Source of the DNA: Verrucolacustris sp044348085
GTDB taxonomy: Bacteria > Verrucomicrobiota > Verrucomicrobiia > Methylacidiphilales > Verrucolacustridaceae
DNA: 64,000 bases
Assembly (NCBI GenBank): GCA_044348085.1
Contig: JBIKTM010000007.1
Coordinates: 1 to 64,000, forward strand
Direction: 5' to 3'
Shown here one piece after another: positions 34,044-42,574 of the stretch. The translations under genes and the position numbers were made by a program. The notes under the pieces were generated by a model. That model made no database searches. It had not been told where the DNA came from and saw nothing but the letters and a program-made list of their open reading frames with translations. Numbering within the stretch: position 1 is the first letter of the stretch; every line of letters begins with the position of its first letter.

Positions 34044-34793
34044 ATGAAATCACCTCGTTACTTGATTGTATTTGCCGCGATAGCGGCAGTGGCTGGCCTT
34101 ATGTTTGTTTATAACAGCAAAGATTGGATTTTGCGAAGTGCTGTGGTTAAAGCGGTTGAGCAAGCGACAGGAGTTTCTGCGCATTTGGGAAGTTTGAGGG
34201 TCGAGCTTCTGAAGGGCGCGGGGGTGTTAAAGGATTTTCGCATGGGCAACCCCAAGGGGTTTAGCCGGGAGGATTTAATTTCGGTTAAGGAGGGCAAGGT
34301 GGTGGTGGATGCGGGGACGGTGACCGCATCCGTTGTGAGGATCAAATCGGTGGATTTGAGCGGCGTGGGCATTCTTTTTGAGGGGAGCGGAAAGAGAAAC
34401 AACATGAATGCGCTGAAAGCACAGATTAACTCACGCTCGGCCAAACCTCAGAGTTCAAAGGTCGAAACGGCAAAGAAGTTTCGGATCGACTCGTTTGTAC
34501 TTCGCAACGTCCAGGTGGATGTTCGGATGGCGGGAATCGTGAAAGTGGGGAATCTGAGTTTGGGGGATATACGGATGAACAGTCTTGGGGGTTCCACGGG
34601 AGCGACGGCCTCTGACATCGCGGCACAAGTTTCCAATGAGATTGCTTCCCGTTGTACGGGTGCAGTCATTCGAAACATGGCGCAACTAGCTGAGCAAATG
34701 GGAATGGATGCCTCGAAAATAGCGGATGGATTTGGAGTTCCTTCCGACGTGTTGAATGAGGCAGCAGGCTTCCTTCAGAATCTCTTTAAATAA
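34044..34793 (+). CDS. AsmA-like inner-membrane-anchored protein
   Basis: 249 residues. One N-terminal membrane helix (about 5-20), then a short AsmA or DUF748-type beta region, visible as ATGVSAHLGSLRVELLKGAG, VLKDFRMGNPKGFS and VRIKSVDLSGVGILFEG. AsmA-like proteins act in outer-membrane lipid or envelope homeostasis. This one is much shorter than AsmA itself and ends in a helical tail with NMAQLAEQMGM. The ATG at 34044 is chosen because the signal anchor begins there; the frame extends 15 codons upstream. An acyl-ACP synthetase-like gene follows 39 bases later. Confidence 0.7.
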   Translation: MKSPRYLIVFAAIAAVAGLMFVYNSKDWILRSAVVKAVEQATGVSAHLGSLRVELLKGAGVLKDFRMGNPKGFSREDLISVKEGKVVVDAGTVTASVVRIKSVDLSGVGILFEGSGKRNNMNALKAQINSRSAKPQSSKVETAKKFRIDSFVLRNVQVDVRMAGIVKVGNLSLGDIRMNSLGGSTGATASDIAAQVSNEIASRCTGAVIRNMAQLAEQMGMDASKIADGFGVPSDVLNEAAGFLQNLFK

Positions 34794-34832
34794 AGTTATT
34801 TTGACTTTAGGCGCGCTGAGGCTCGGGGGTTT

Positions 34833-36383
34833 ATGAGCGAGTCTCTAGGCATGGCTTGTCTGCGGGGATTGGCCAGAGGTGGGGCCCGAGTGGCTTTGGT
34901 GGATGCGGGAATGGGAGGACGGCAGATCAAGGCGGGGCTGTTGCTGGGTGCTGGATTGGCTTTAGCCCAAAGAATCCGAAGGGAGGAGTCTGGTCCTCGG
35001 GTGGGAGTGGTGTTGCCTCCAGGGGCTGGGGGAACGATTGCTAATCTTGCTTGTGTGTTGGCAGGAAAAACGCCCGTAAACTTAAATTTCACATCGGGTC
35101 GGGCGGCCTCTGATTCAGCAGCTCGGCAGTCGGGGTTAAGGATGGTGATCACCGCCAAAAGAATGGAGGAGAAGTTGGGGGAGCATTTTCCCGACGCAGG
35201 ACGAAGGGTGGATTTGGCAAAGCTTTTACAGGATGAGAAACCTTGGGCCGTGATGTGGTCGGTCTTGGCTTTTATTCTGCCTGTGTGGTGTTTGGCTTGG
35301 TTGGCGAAAGTGCCACGAGAGGGAGGGGATCGAGAGGCAGGGTTGCTCTTTACAAGTGGAAGTACTGGAGAACCCAAGGGGGTGGTGCTGACACACCAAA
35401 ATCTTTTATCGAATTTGAGTCAAATTGAGGAGGTTTTGGGAGATTTGAAGTTAGGGTCTGTTTTGGGATGTCTGCCTTTATTTCATAGTTTTGGATTCAC
35501 AGTGACATTATGGTGGCCTTTGACGGGGGGGCCGAGAGTGGTGACCTATCCAAGTCCGCTGGAAGTGCACGCACTCGGGGACGTAATTTCGAGCTATCGG
35601 GTTGATCTCTTGGTGACGACACCCACTTTTTTAAGAAGCCTGATGCGCAAGGGAGGAAAAGAGAAGCTGGGGGGATTAAAGATGGTGGTCACGGGAGCGG
35701 AAAAGCTCCCTTCGGCTTTGCGGGAAGAGTTTGCGCAGAAGATTGGGATCTCTGTCTATGAGGGGTACGGGATGACGGAGGGTTCGCCTGTCATTGCGGT
35801 GAATCGACCGGGAGCCGAGAAAGCGGGAACGGTGGGCAGGTTGGTGCGAGGACTGGAGATGAGAACGGTGGATGAGGAAACAGGAAAAGTGTTGGCGAGG
35901 GGAGAGGCGGGAATTTTGGAGTTTCGGGGGAAGAATATTTTTCCAGGGTATTTGGGTCGGCCTGATTTGACGGAGAAGGTGTTGAGGGGGGGATGGTATC
36001 ACTCGGCTGACTTTGGTCGGATCGACGAGGACGGATTTGTAACGATTGAGGGGCGAAGGGCGCGATTTTCAAAAATTGGGGGTGAGATGGTGCCCCACGG
36101 GGTGGTGGAGGAGCAACTGAATGAGTGGTTGCATGAAGTAGGCAGCGTGAAGGAGGGACGATGTGAGGTGATGGTGACGGCTGTGACAGATGAAAAGAAG
36201 GGGGAGGCGTTGGTGGTGCTGCACTCCTGCGATATGGATGAAATAGTAGCGGAAAGGGCGTTGCGAGACCGGGGTTTGCCTGCGTTGTGGATTCCGAAAA
36301 AGTACAAGCGGGTGAAGGAGATTCCGATCTTAGCTAGTGGAAAGCTTGATTTGGCAATGGGGCGACAGTTGGCAGGAGGTTGA
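34833..36383 (+). CDS. Acyl-ACP synthetase-like AMP-ligase (Aas C-terminal type)
   Basis: 516 residues. Adenylate-forming enzyme with LLFTSGSTGEPKGVVLTHQN, FHSFGFTVTLWWPL, GYGMTEGSPV and HSADFGRIDEDGFVTIEGR. The N-terminal part (VGVVLPPGAGGTIANLACVL, GKTPVNLNFT) matches the ligase half of Aas, which activates fatty acids and transfers them to acyl carrier protein. The acyltransferase half of Aas is absent here. A hydrophobic stretch (about 138-155) may dip into the membrane, as in Aas. Its job is probably recycling fatty acids into phospholipid. Long-chain acyl-CoA ligase is the alternative. Confidence 0.8.
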   Translation: MSESLGMACLRGLARGGARVALVDAGMGGRQIKAGLLLGAGLALAQRIRREESGPRVGVVLPPGAGGTIANLACVLAGKTPVNLNFTSGRAASDSAARQSGLRMVITAKRMEEKLGEHFPDAGRRVDLAKLLQDEKPWAVMWSVLAFILPVWCLAWLAKVPREGGDREAGLLFTSGSTGEPKGVVLTHQNLLSNLSQIEEVLGDLKLGSVLGCLPLFHSFGFTVTLWWPLTGGPRVVTYPSPLEVHALGDVISSYRVDLLVTTPTFLRSLMRKGGKEKLGGLKMVVTGAEKLPSALREEFAQKIGISVYEGYGMTEGSPVIAVNRPGAEKAGTVGRLVRGLEMRTVDEETGKVLARGEAGILEFRGKNIFPGYLGRPDLTEKVLRGGWYHSADFGRIDEDGFVTIEGRRARFSKIGGEMVPHGVVEEQLNEWLHEVGSVKEGRCEVMVTAVTDEKKGEALVVLHSCDMDEIVAERALRDRGLPALWIPKKYKRVKEIPILASGKLDLAMGRQLAGG

Positions 36384-36432
36384 TCGCGCAGACAGTGGAG
36401 ATCGGGGGAACCGCGGTGACCGACGATCCGCA

Positions 36433-36461
36433 TTGGAAAAAGTATTCCGTGAAGCTATATT
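36433..36461 (+). promoter_or_regulatory. Promoter of tRNA-Arg
   Basis: TTGGAA (36433-36438) and TATATT (36456-36461) with an exact 17-base spacer, ending 12 bases before the mature tRNA. Sigma70-like, with good agreement in both boxes (4 and 5 of 6). Confidence 0.65.
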
Positions 36462-36473
36462 GGCACAGAAGTC

Positions 36474-36547
36474 GCGCTGTTAGCTCAATTGGATAGAGCA
36501 TCTGACTTCGGATCAGAAGGTTAGAGGTTCAAGTCCTCTACGGCGCA
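36474..36547 (+). tRNA. tRNA-Arg (anticodon TCG)
   Basis: 74 bases. Acceptor GCGCTGT pairs with ACGGCGC (one T-G wobble), discriminator A. D arm TAGCTCAATTGGATAGAGC, anticodon arm CTGA-CTTCGGA-TCAG giving TCG, T arm AGAGGTTCAAGTCCTCT. CCA is not encoded. It lies between the convergent acyl-ACP ligase gene and recR; a short T run follows. Confidence 0.95.
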
Positions 36548-36553
36548 GAGTTT

Positions 36554-37159
36554 TTAATGTTCAATCGATCTGCGATGAGATAACGCATGCCCGAGGGTGA
36601 TCGAGTCGACGAATTCGAGGCCTGAGCCAGCGGCGACTCCCGTGGCAAGGCGGGTGATTTTTACGCCTAGTGCCGAGAGTTCTTTGGCCAAATAGATCGC
36701 TGTTGTCTCCCCCCGAGCGTCGGTTCCGAAGCCGAGGATCACCTCGTGAACTTTGCTTTCTTTGGTTCGTTTGAGAAGGGTGGGAATCTTTAACTCGTCG
36801 GGACCGATCCCATCTAGAGGCGAGAGAAGTCCGCCAAGGACATGGTATTTGCCCTTAAAAGCGGCTGATCGCTCGAAGTTAAGAACATCGGGAGCATGTT
36901 CCACCACACAGAGAAGAGAAGAGTCCCGGTTTTTATCGCGGCAGATTTCGCATAGGCCGTCCTCCGAAAAGAATCCACATTCGGGACAGGGATGAATCTG
37001 GTTTCGCGCTTCCTGGAGAGCATGGGCTAGCTCTTTGGCTGCACCGGGAGGTGCCGAGAGAAGATGGAGGGCGAGTCGTTCTGCTGAACGCGGGCCGATT
37101 CCGGGGAGCTTTCGAAGAGCGGCGACGAGGCGGAGGGCGGCGGGTGGGTAATCAGCCAT
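36554..37159 (-). CDS. recR: Recombination protein RecR
   Basis: 201 residues, the usual length. Seen: an N-terminal helix-hairpin-helix (LRKLPGIGPRSAERLALHLL), a four-cysteine zinc finger (C58, C61, C70, C73), and the Toprim part (VLGGLLSPLDGIGPDEL, VILGFGTDARGETTAIYLA). It helps RecFOR load RecA at gapped DNA. The start overlaps the dnaX stop by one base (TAATG), so they are translated together; the ybaB gene often found between them is missing. Confidence 0.96.
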   Translation of the reverse strand: MADYPPAALRLVAALRKLPGIGPRSAERLALHLLSAPPGAAKELAHALQEARNQIHPCPECGFFSEDGLCEICRDKNRDSSLLCVVEHAPDVLNFERSAAFKGKYHVLGGLLSPLDGIGPDELKIPTLLKRTKESKVHEVILGFGTDARGETTAIYLAKELSALGVKITRLATGVAAGSGLEFVDSITLGHALSHRRSIEH

Positions 37160-38508
37160 TACGAATCAATGATTCGACCGCCAAACCCTTTGAGGGCGGC
37201 TTGAATAGCTGGGTCGTTCAAAAAAGTCTCTTTGTTGGATGCAACAGAAGAGGGGGCGGATGGAGATGAACTTTTTGCGAAGGGGGTCTTTGCGGGAGAA
37301 GGAGCCGGAATCGAGGAGACCTTTGGAGTGGGTGAGGGCGCAGGGCGGGATGCGGCAGATTCGGCCCGGGTCTCGGCACCTGGGACCGCCAGCTTTTTAA
37401 GAATCGTTTCGAGGCTTACCCTTTCGCGCATCTCACAAAGGCGAAGAACGAGAATTTCGAGGGCTACTTCCCGAGCGAGGGAGAGGCGGAGATGATGTTC
37501 AGATTCCAGAAGTTGTTCCAGAAGGGAGAGGAGGTGAGTCTGATCGGGGGGATTTCCGAGAGCTAACAGGGTTTGTTTTTCCAGTTTTCCAAGTTCGGCC
37601 TCGGCCTCAGTAGGGGCGATTTGAAGAAGAAGGAGATTTCGAAAGTGCCGGGCTAGGTCTTGGGCGACACGGATGGGGTCACGATGGCGGGCACGAAACT
37701 CATGGACTTTCGCAAGAGCGTTCGCGCTATCTCCAGCCAAAATAGCAGAGGCAAGGGCGCGGGTTTCAATCGGTCCGGCCAGACCAAAGACCTCGAGGAC
37801 GTGGTCGAGGGTGATATTTTTGCCTGCAAAACTGACAAGTTGTTCGAGAGCAGATTCGGCGTCCCGAAGACCGCCCTCTGCCTGGCGGGCTAAGAGGACT
37901 AGGGCTTCATCCGAAATCTTGATTTTTTCCGCTTCGGCAATTTTTTGGAGGTGGGAGCAGATCAATGGATCGGGAATGCGGCGAAGATCGAAGCGTTGGC
38001 AACGGGAGAGAATCGTGGCGGGAAGTTTCTGAACCTCCGTTGTGGCGAAGATAAATTTTACGTGGGCGGGAGGTTCTTCAAGGGTTTTGAGAAGAGCATT
38101 GAAGGCCTCGGTTGTGAGCATATGAACTTCGTCGATGATATAGATTTTGAATTTTCCACGGGCTGGGGCGTAGGGAACGCTTTCCCGAAGTTCCTTGATA
38201 CTTTCAATGCCCCGATTGGAGGCACCGTCGATCTCAAGGACATCAAGGCTCCTGCCTTCCTCAATTTCCTTACAAATATCGTCATCCGGATTGAAATCGG
38301 CTTTCGGTCCTTTGGGGCAGTTGAGAGCTTTGGCGAGGATGCGGGCGGTAGAGGTTTTTCCTATCCCGCGGGGCCCGACAAAAAGAAACGCATGGGCAAG
38401 GCGTCCCTCTGAAATGGAGTTGGAGAGGGTGCGGACAACGTGTTCTTGGCCGACGAGCTCGGCAAAGGTGCGAGGCCGATATTTGCGAGCGAGAACGAGG
38501 TAACCCAT
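37159..38508 (-). CDS. dnaX: DNA polymerase III subunit gamma/tau (short form)
   Basis: 449 residues. Clamp-loader ATPase with GPRGIGKT (45-52), IIDEVHMLTTEAFNALLKTLEEPP, and the sensor region SRCQRFDLRR; a helical collar domain and a Pro/Ser-rich tail follow. The tail is short, so a gamma-like product is expected. The zinc module is degenerate: C64 and C79 remain, but the two middle cysteines are N73 and D76 (family position numbering). Confidence 0.95.
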   Translation of the reverse strand: MGYLVLARKYRPRTFAELVGQEHVVRTLSNSISEGRLAHAFLFVGPRGIGKTSTARILAKALNCPKGPKADFNPDDDICKEIEEGRSLDVLEIDGASNRGIESIKELRESVPYAPARGKFKIYIIDEVHMLTTEAFNALLKTLEEPPAHVKFIFATTEVQKLPATILSRCQRFDLRRIPDPLICSHLQKIAEAEKIKISDEALVLLARQAEGGLRDAESALEQLVSFAGKNITLDHVLEVFGLAGPIETRALASAILAGDSANALAKVHEFRARHRDPIRVAQDLARHFRNLLLLQIAPTEAEAELGKLEKQTLLALGNPPDQTHLLSLLEQLLESEHHLRLSLAREVALEILVLRLCEMRERVSLETILKKLAVPGAETRAESAASRPAPSPTPKVSSIPAPSPAKTPFAKSSSPSAPSSVASNKETFLNDPAIQAALKGFGGRIIDS

Positions 38509-38569
38509 GACTCGTTAGAATAGGTGACAGGGAGGGGTGAGCAAGGCTGGGAGGTGAAGGAATTCACAA

Positions 38570-38598
38570 TTGACGGCAGGGTGTTTCTTTTTTATGCT
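38570..38598 (+). promoter_or_regulatory. Promoter of rplM-rpsI
   Basis: TTGACG (38570-38575), 17-base spacer, TATGCT (38593-38598). The expected transcription start (about 38605) lies only a few bases before the rplM GTG at 38610, so the mRNA would be nearly leaderless. The GTG position is fixed by alignment to L13, and no Shine-Dalgarno is seen between the box and the start. Confidence 0.6.
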
Positions 38599-38609
38599 AT
38601 TCAGTTCCA

Positions 38610-39050
38610 GTGAGAACGATTTCTGCAAAAGCTAAGGATGTCGCCCGCCGGTGGTATCTGATCGACGCCGACAAACAGGTGGTTGGTCAGGTAGCCGTAC
38701 AGGCTGCGAACATCATTCGGGGCAAAAATAAGCCGATCTTCACCCCCCACGTAGATACTGGAGACCATGTGATCGTGATCAACGCAGCCAAGGCCGTCTT
38801 TACTGGTAAAAAAGAGACGATGAAAAGCTATATGTCCTTTTCTGGTTATATCGGAGGGCACAAGTCGGAGACCGTGCAGGCTCGGCGGGCTCGGAGGCCG
38901 GAGTTGCTGATCCAGTCTGCGGTTAAGGGGATGGTGATGCATAATCGGTTGGGCCGGGTGATCTTGAAAAAATTATTTGTGTATGGTGGGGCGGATCATC
39001 CGCACGTGGCGCAACAGCCTGAAAAAGTGGAGGTCCGCAAGCGCGGGTAA
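38610..39050 (+). CDS. rplM: 50S ribosomal protein L13
   Basis: 146 residues from a GTG start; RTISAKAKDVARRWYLIDA matches the usual L13 N-terminus without gap, so this start is firm. Also seen: TPHVDTGDHVIVINA, FTGKKE, YIGGHKSET, RLGRVILKKLFVYGGADHPH and AAQQP-like AQQPEK. An assembly protein of the 50S subunit. It has no visible Shine-Dalgarno. rpsI follows 5 bases after the stop. Confidence 0.97.
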   Translation: MRTISAKAKDVARRWYLIDADKQVVGQVAVQAANIIRGKNKPIFTPHVDTGDHVIVINAAKAVFTGKKETMKSYMSFSGYIGGHKSETVQARRARRPELLIQSAVKGMVMHNRLGRVILKKLFVYGGADHPHVAQQPEKVEVRKRG

Positions 39051-39055
39051 GAAGC

Positions 39056-39445
39056 ATGAGTGAAGGATATTTCGGAATAGGGCGGAGAAAGACGGCCGTG
39101 GCGCAAGCCACGATCCAGCGGGGAACGGGCGTGATCACAGTGAACGGTCGGGCCTTTGATGAGTATTTCCCGATTCCTTTTCGGCGAATTGAGCTGATGA
39201 AACCCTTGGTGACGATCAAGGAGGAGAAGAAGTTTGATGTTCGGATTAAGACCAGTGGGGGTGGATTAACGGGCCAAGCCGGTGCGGCCAGCCTGGCCAT
39301 CGCACGTGCCTTGAACAAGTGTTCGCCTAGTTTCCGTTCTCCTCTCAAAAAGGCTGGTTTAATGACCCGAGATCCCCGCAAGCGGGAACGGAAGAAGCCG
39401 GGTCAACCTGGAGCGCGGAAACGCTTCCAGTTCTCGAAACGCTGA
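39056..39445 (+). CDS. rpsI: 30S ribosomal protein S9
   Basis: 129 residues, the usual length. Seen: GIGRRKTAVAQATIQRGTG, VNGRAFDEYF, VRIKTSGGGLTGQAGAASLAIARAL, and the basic tail ending FQFSKR, whose C-terminal Arg contacts tRNA in the P site. Coupled to rplM in the normal order. Confidence 0.97.
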   Translation: MSEGYFGIGRRKTAVAQATIQRGTGVITVNGRAFDEYFPIPFRRIELMKPLVTIKEEKKFDVRIKTSGGGLTGQAGAASLAIARALNKCSPSFRSPLKKAGLMTRDPRKRERKKPGQPGARKRFQFSKR

Positions 39446-39461
39446 TCCATTGAGTTGTTCA

Positions 39462-39487
39462 CCGATCGGCGTTTTTTGGCCGATTGG
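39462..39487. terminator. Hairpin between rpsI and argC
   Basis: A 9-bp stem CCGATCGGC/GCCGATTGG (one G-T pair) with an eight-base loop GTTTTTTG. It sits 17 bases after the rpsI stop. The T run is in the loop, not after the stem, so it is not a classical intrinsic terminator; it may still pause or end transcription, or structure the argC leader. I call it tentatively. Confidence 0.3.
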
Positions 39488-39529
39488 GAGTGGAAGTCCA
39501 AGTTCCCACGGCTTTATTGTGCCGTATTC

Positions 39530-40564
39530 ATGAAATCACCTGTCTCCATCGCCATTTTGGGTGCATCCGGGTACACCGGCGAGGAACTCGTGCGCATTTG
39601 CGTCCGGCATCCTGGAATGAAGGTGGCGGCGATCACCTCGCGGCAGCTGAAGGGCAAAACTTTGGAGGAGACTCTGGCGATTGGAGGGACGGCTGGTGCG
39701 ATCAAGTTTGAGGATTTATCAACCGATGAGGTGGCGAAGAAGGCGGAGGTGTTTTTCTTGGCCCTTCCGCACGGGGTATCGGCGGAGATCGGTGGAGAGC
39801 TGAGGGCCGCAGGGAAAAAGGTTTTTGATCTCAGTGCAGACTTTCGGCTGAAGGATCCGAAACTTTACGAAAAGACGTACGGGGCGGCCCATCCTGTGCC
39901 GACTCGGTTGGCCGAAGCGGTCTATGGATTGCCGGAAATTTACCGGGAGAAGATCAAACAGGCGGATCTGGTGGCGTGTCCGGGATGTTATCCGACCACG
40001 GCGATCCTGGGTTTGGCTCCGGCTTTCAAGGGGGGTCTAGTTGCGGGAGAGGGCATTGTGATTTCCTCCATGAGCGGAGTGTCCGGTGCAGGGAAAAAAC
40101 TGGAGGCGGGATATCTCTTCGCGGAGTGTAACGAGAACCTGAGAGCATATGGAATTCCGCATCACAGGCATCGGCCTGAGATTGAGCAGGAGCTTTCTTC
40201 GGTGGCGGGGGCGGGCGTGAAAATCTCCTTCATTCCCCATTTGGCTCCGTTAAACCGGGGTATGCTGACTTCCATTTCGTTCCCCGTAAAAAAAGGAACG
40301 ACCAGTGCATCCTTGGAAAAGGAGTATCAGAAATTTTACCACAACGAGGCGGCGGTTCGGGTGTTAACGGGGGATGCTTTACCGGAGACAAAGAGGGTGA
40401 TGGGGAGGCATGGGGCGGAGTTGGCGGTGCGGGTGGATGAGTGGACGGGTCGGGCCCTGGTGGTGGTGGCGATTGATAATTTGGGGAAAGGGGCGGCGGG
40501 TCAGGCAGTACAGTGTTTCAACATCCGGCATGGGTTAGTGGAAGGGGAGGGACTGAATTTGTGA
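39530..40564 (+). CDS. argC: N-acetyl-gamma-glutamyl-phosphate reductase
   Basis: 344 residues from the ATG at 39530, at which point the Rossmann fold begins (VSIAILGASGYTGEEL); the frame extends 25 codons upstream without family sequence. Catalytic C153 lies in CPGCYPTTA; SGVSGAGKK and HHRHRPEIEQ are also present. Third step of arginine synthesis. argJ starts within its stop (GTGA). Confidence 0.96.
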   Translation: MKSPVSIAILGASGYTGEELVRICVRHPGMKVAAITSRQLKGKTLEETLAIGGTAGAIKFEDLSTDEVAKKAEVFFLALPHGVSAEIGGELRAAGKKVFDLSADFRLKDPKLYEKTYGAAHPVPTRLAEAVYGLPEIYREKIKQADLVACPGCYPTTAILGLAPAFKGGLVAGEGIVISSMSGVSGAGKKLEAGYLFAECNENLRAYGIPHHRHRPEIEQELSSVAGAGVKISFIPHLAPLNRGMLTSISFPVKKGTTSASLEKEYQKFYHNEAAVRVLTGDALPETKRVMGRHGAELAVRVDEWTGRALVVVAIDNLGKGAAGQAVQCFNIRHGLVEGEGLNL

Positions 40565-41772
40565 GCAAGGCAGCGAGTTGGGTTCGTGGCGGTAATGTAA
40601 CCTCGCCCAAGGGTTTTCTGGCGGCTGCAATTCACGCGGGGATCAAGCCTGGGAGAGAGAAGGACATGGCTCTTCTGGTTTCGCTACTTCCCGCCGATGC
40701 GGCAGGTGCATTTACAACCAATCAGGTGAAGGCGGGTCCCGTTCGGGTCAGTCAGCAACATTTGAAAAATGGGAAAGTTCGGGCTGTGATTTTAAATAGC
40801 GGAAATGCTAATGCTTGTACGGGCGTAAGGGGTATCGCAGACGCAAAAAAAATGACTTCGGAAACGGCGCTCGCACTCAAGAGTAAGCCGCAAGAGATTC
40901 TGGTGTGTTCCACCGGTCGGATTGGGGTGCCTTTGCCGATCCGCAAAGTCGTGAGGGGAATTCGGTTGTTAGCCAAGAAATTGGGGGTGGGTCGCGGGTC
41001 GTTGGCGGCTCGCGCCATCATGACCTCCGATACCGTCAGGAAAGAGGCGGCTGTCCGACTGACGTTGGGTGGGCGAAGAGTCACGATCGGTGCGATGGCC
41101 AAGGGGGCAGGAATGATCCATCCCAACATGGCGACGATGCTTTGTGTGGTGACGACCGATGCGGCGGTGGATCGGAAAACCCTCGAGCGGGTGACCAGTG
41201 AGGCGGTGGAGCATAGTTTTAATCGGATCAGCGTGGATGGGGACATGAGCACAAACGACACCGTGTTGGTGTTGGCGAACGGCGCGGCGGGAAACACTCC
41301 CCTAAAAAGTTATGATGCCGATCTGGGGAAATTCAGTGCTGCGTTAAAAGGGCTGATGCAGGAGATGGCTAAAAAGATTGTGGGCGACGGGGAAGGGATG
41401 ACGCGGGTGATTGAACTGACCGTCCATGGGGCGAGTACCGAAGCGGATGCAAAAAAGATGGCTGAGGCAGTGGTGAGGTCTCCGCTTGTGAAGACCTCAT
41501 GGACGGGGGGAGATCCGAACTGGGGGAGAATCATGGGGGCGATTGGTGCATCGGGGGCAAGATTGAGGGAGGAGCTGGTGGATATTCATTATGACGGGGT
41601 GGCGGCGGTTAGGGGCGGGGTGGCGACAGCGACTCCTGTGGGACGGTTAAAGGCAGCGGCTCGCAGATCGCGGGTGGCGATTCAGGTGAACCTAAACTTG
41701 GGCAAGGGGGAGTATCGGATGCTGACGACCGATCTTTCGGAAAAGTACGTTCGGATTAATCTGGGGGAATAA
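40561..41772 (+). CDS. argJ: Bifunctional glutamate N-acetyltransferase/N-acetylglutamate synthase
   Basis: 403 residues from a GTG overlapping the argC stop. Autocleavage gives the nucleophile T192 in the motif NMATML (cut between A191 and T192). Other features: NSGNANACTG, STGRIGVPLP, SVDGDMSTNDT. It recycles acetyl groups between ornithine and glutamate, so this organism uses the cyclic arginine route. argB follows after 2 bases. Confidence 0.96.
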   Translation: MSKAASWVRGGNVTSPKGFLAAAIHAGIKPGREKDMALLVSLLPADAAGAFTTNQVKAGPVRVSQQHLKNGKVRAVILNSGNANACTGVRGIADAKKMTSETALALKSKPQEILVCSTGRIGVPLPIRKVVRGIRLLAKKLGVGRGSLAARAIMTSDTVRKEAAVRLTLGGRRVTIGAMAKGAGMIHPNMATMLCVVTTDAAVDRKTLERVTSEAVEHSFNRISVDGDMSTNDTVLVLANGAAGNTPLKSYDADLGKFSAALKGLMQEMAKKIVGDGEGMTRVIELTVHGASTEADAKKMAEAVVRSPLVKTSWTGGDPNWGRIMGAIGASGARLREELVDIHYDGVAAVRGGVATATPVGRLKAAARRSRVAIQVNLNLGKGEYRMLTTDLSEKYVRINLGE

Positions 41773-41774
41773 CG

Positions 41775-42569
41775 ATGTCGGGGGTGATCGTGGTGAAGTA
41801 TGGAGGGAGCGCGATGGAGAATCCCGCCAAGGTATCGGAAATTTTACAAGAGATTGCCGGTCTGGCGAAGGAGGGTTTTCCCGTGGTCTTGGTGCACGGG
41901 GGAGGAAAAGAGATTAGTGGGGAGATGGACCGGAGGGGATTGAAGGCGGTCTTTGCCCAAGGTTTTCGGGTGACGGATGAAGCGGCAATGGCTGTGGTAG
42001 AGGAAGTTTTGGATCAGAGAGTGAATCCCGGGATTGTGAAAAAGCTAAATGAGTTGGGTGGCAAGAGCCGCGGAATCAGCGGGCGGAAGGTTTTTCATGC
42101 TAAGAAGGCGCCGAAAGCTGGTGGAGTAGATTTGGGACGGGTGGGCGAGGTGGAGCGGTGTGAAGTGGGCGAAGTGAAGCGGTGTCTGGATACGAAAGAG
42201 ACGGCAGTGGTGAGTCCGGTTGGCCAGGGAAATGACGGGGGTGCGATGAATCTCAATGCGGATGTGGCGGCGGCGGCGTTGGCGGGGGCTTTGCAGGCAG
42301 AGCAGATGATCTTTTTGTCTGATGTGCCGGGCTTGATGAAAGATTTGAAGGATCCTAGGAGTTTGATTCGGGAGATCCGAGCTGAGGAGTTGGAGAAATT
42401 GGAGAAGGAGGGAGTGATCGGCGGGGGGATGATTCCGAAGTGTCGGTCGGCTGCTTCGGCGCTGGTGCAGGGGTTGAAGAAAGTTGAGTTTGTGGATGGT
42501 CGGGTAGCGGGGACGTTGACGAATGTGGTGAAGGGTCAGGAACGGGCCGGCACCACGCTCTCGGCCTGA
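41775..42569 (+). CDS. argB: Acetylglutamate kinase
   Basis: 264 residues. Seen: VVKYGGSAMENP, VLVHGGGKEISGEMDRRGL, FRVTDEAAM, NLNADVAAAALA, and GGGMIPKCRSA. It phosphorylates N-acetylglutamate, second step of arginine synthesis. A 24-base tandem duplication adds the repeat VGEVERCE/VGEVKRCL in the middle. Last gene of the argCJB unit; converges on a response regulator gene with 5 bases between. Confidence 0.95.
   Translation: MSGVIVVKYGGSAMENPAKVSEILQEIAGLAKEGFPVVLVHGGGKEISGEMDRRGLKAVFAQGFRVTDEAAMAVVEEVLDQRVNPGIVKKLNELGGKSRGISGRKVFHAKKAPKAGGVDLGRVGEVERCEVGEVKRCLDTKETAVVSPVGQGNDGGAMNLNADVAAAALAGALQAEQMIFLSDVPGLMKDLKDPRSLIREIRAEELEKLEKEGVIGGGMIPKCRSAASALVQGLKKVEFVDGRVAGTLTNVVKGQERAGTTLSA
42141..42188 (+). 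repeat. 24-bp tandem duplication inside argB
   Basis: 42141-42164 and 42165-42188 share GTGGGCGA-GTG-AGCGGTGT with only a few differences. Each unit codes eight residues (VGEVxRCx), so the reading frame is kept. Confidence 0.7.
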
Positions 42570-42574
42570 TTTTC

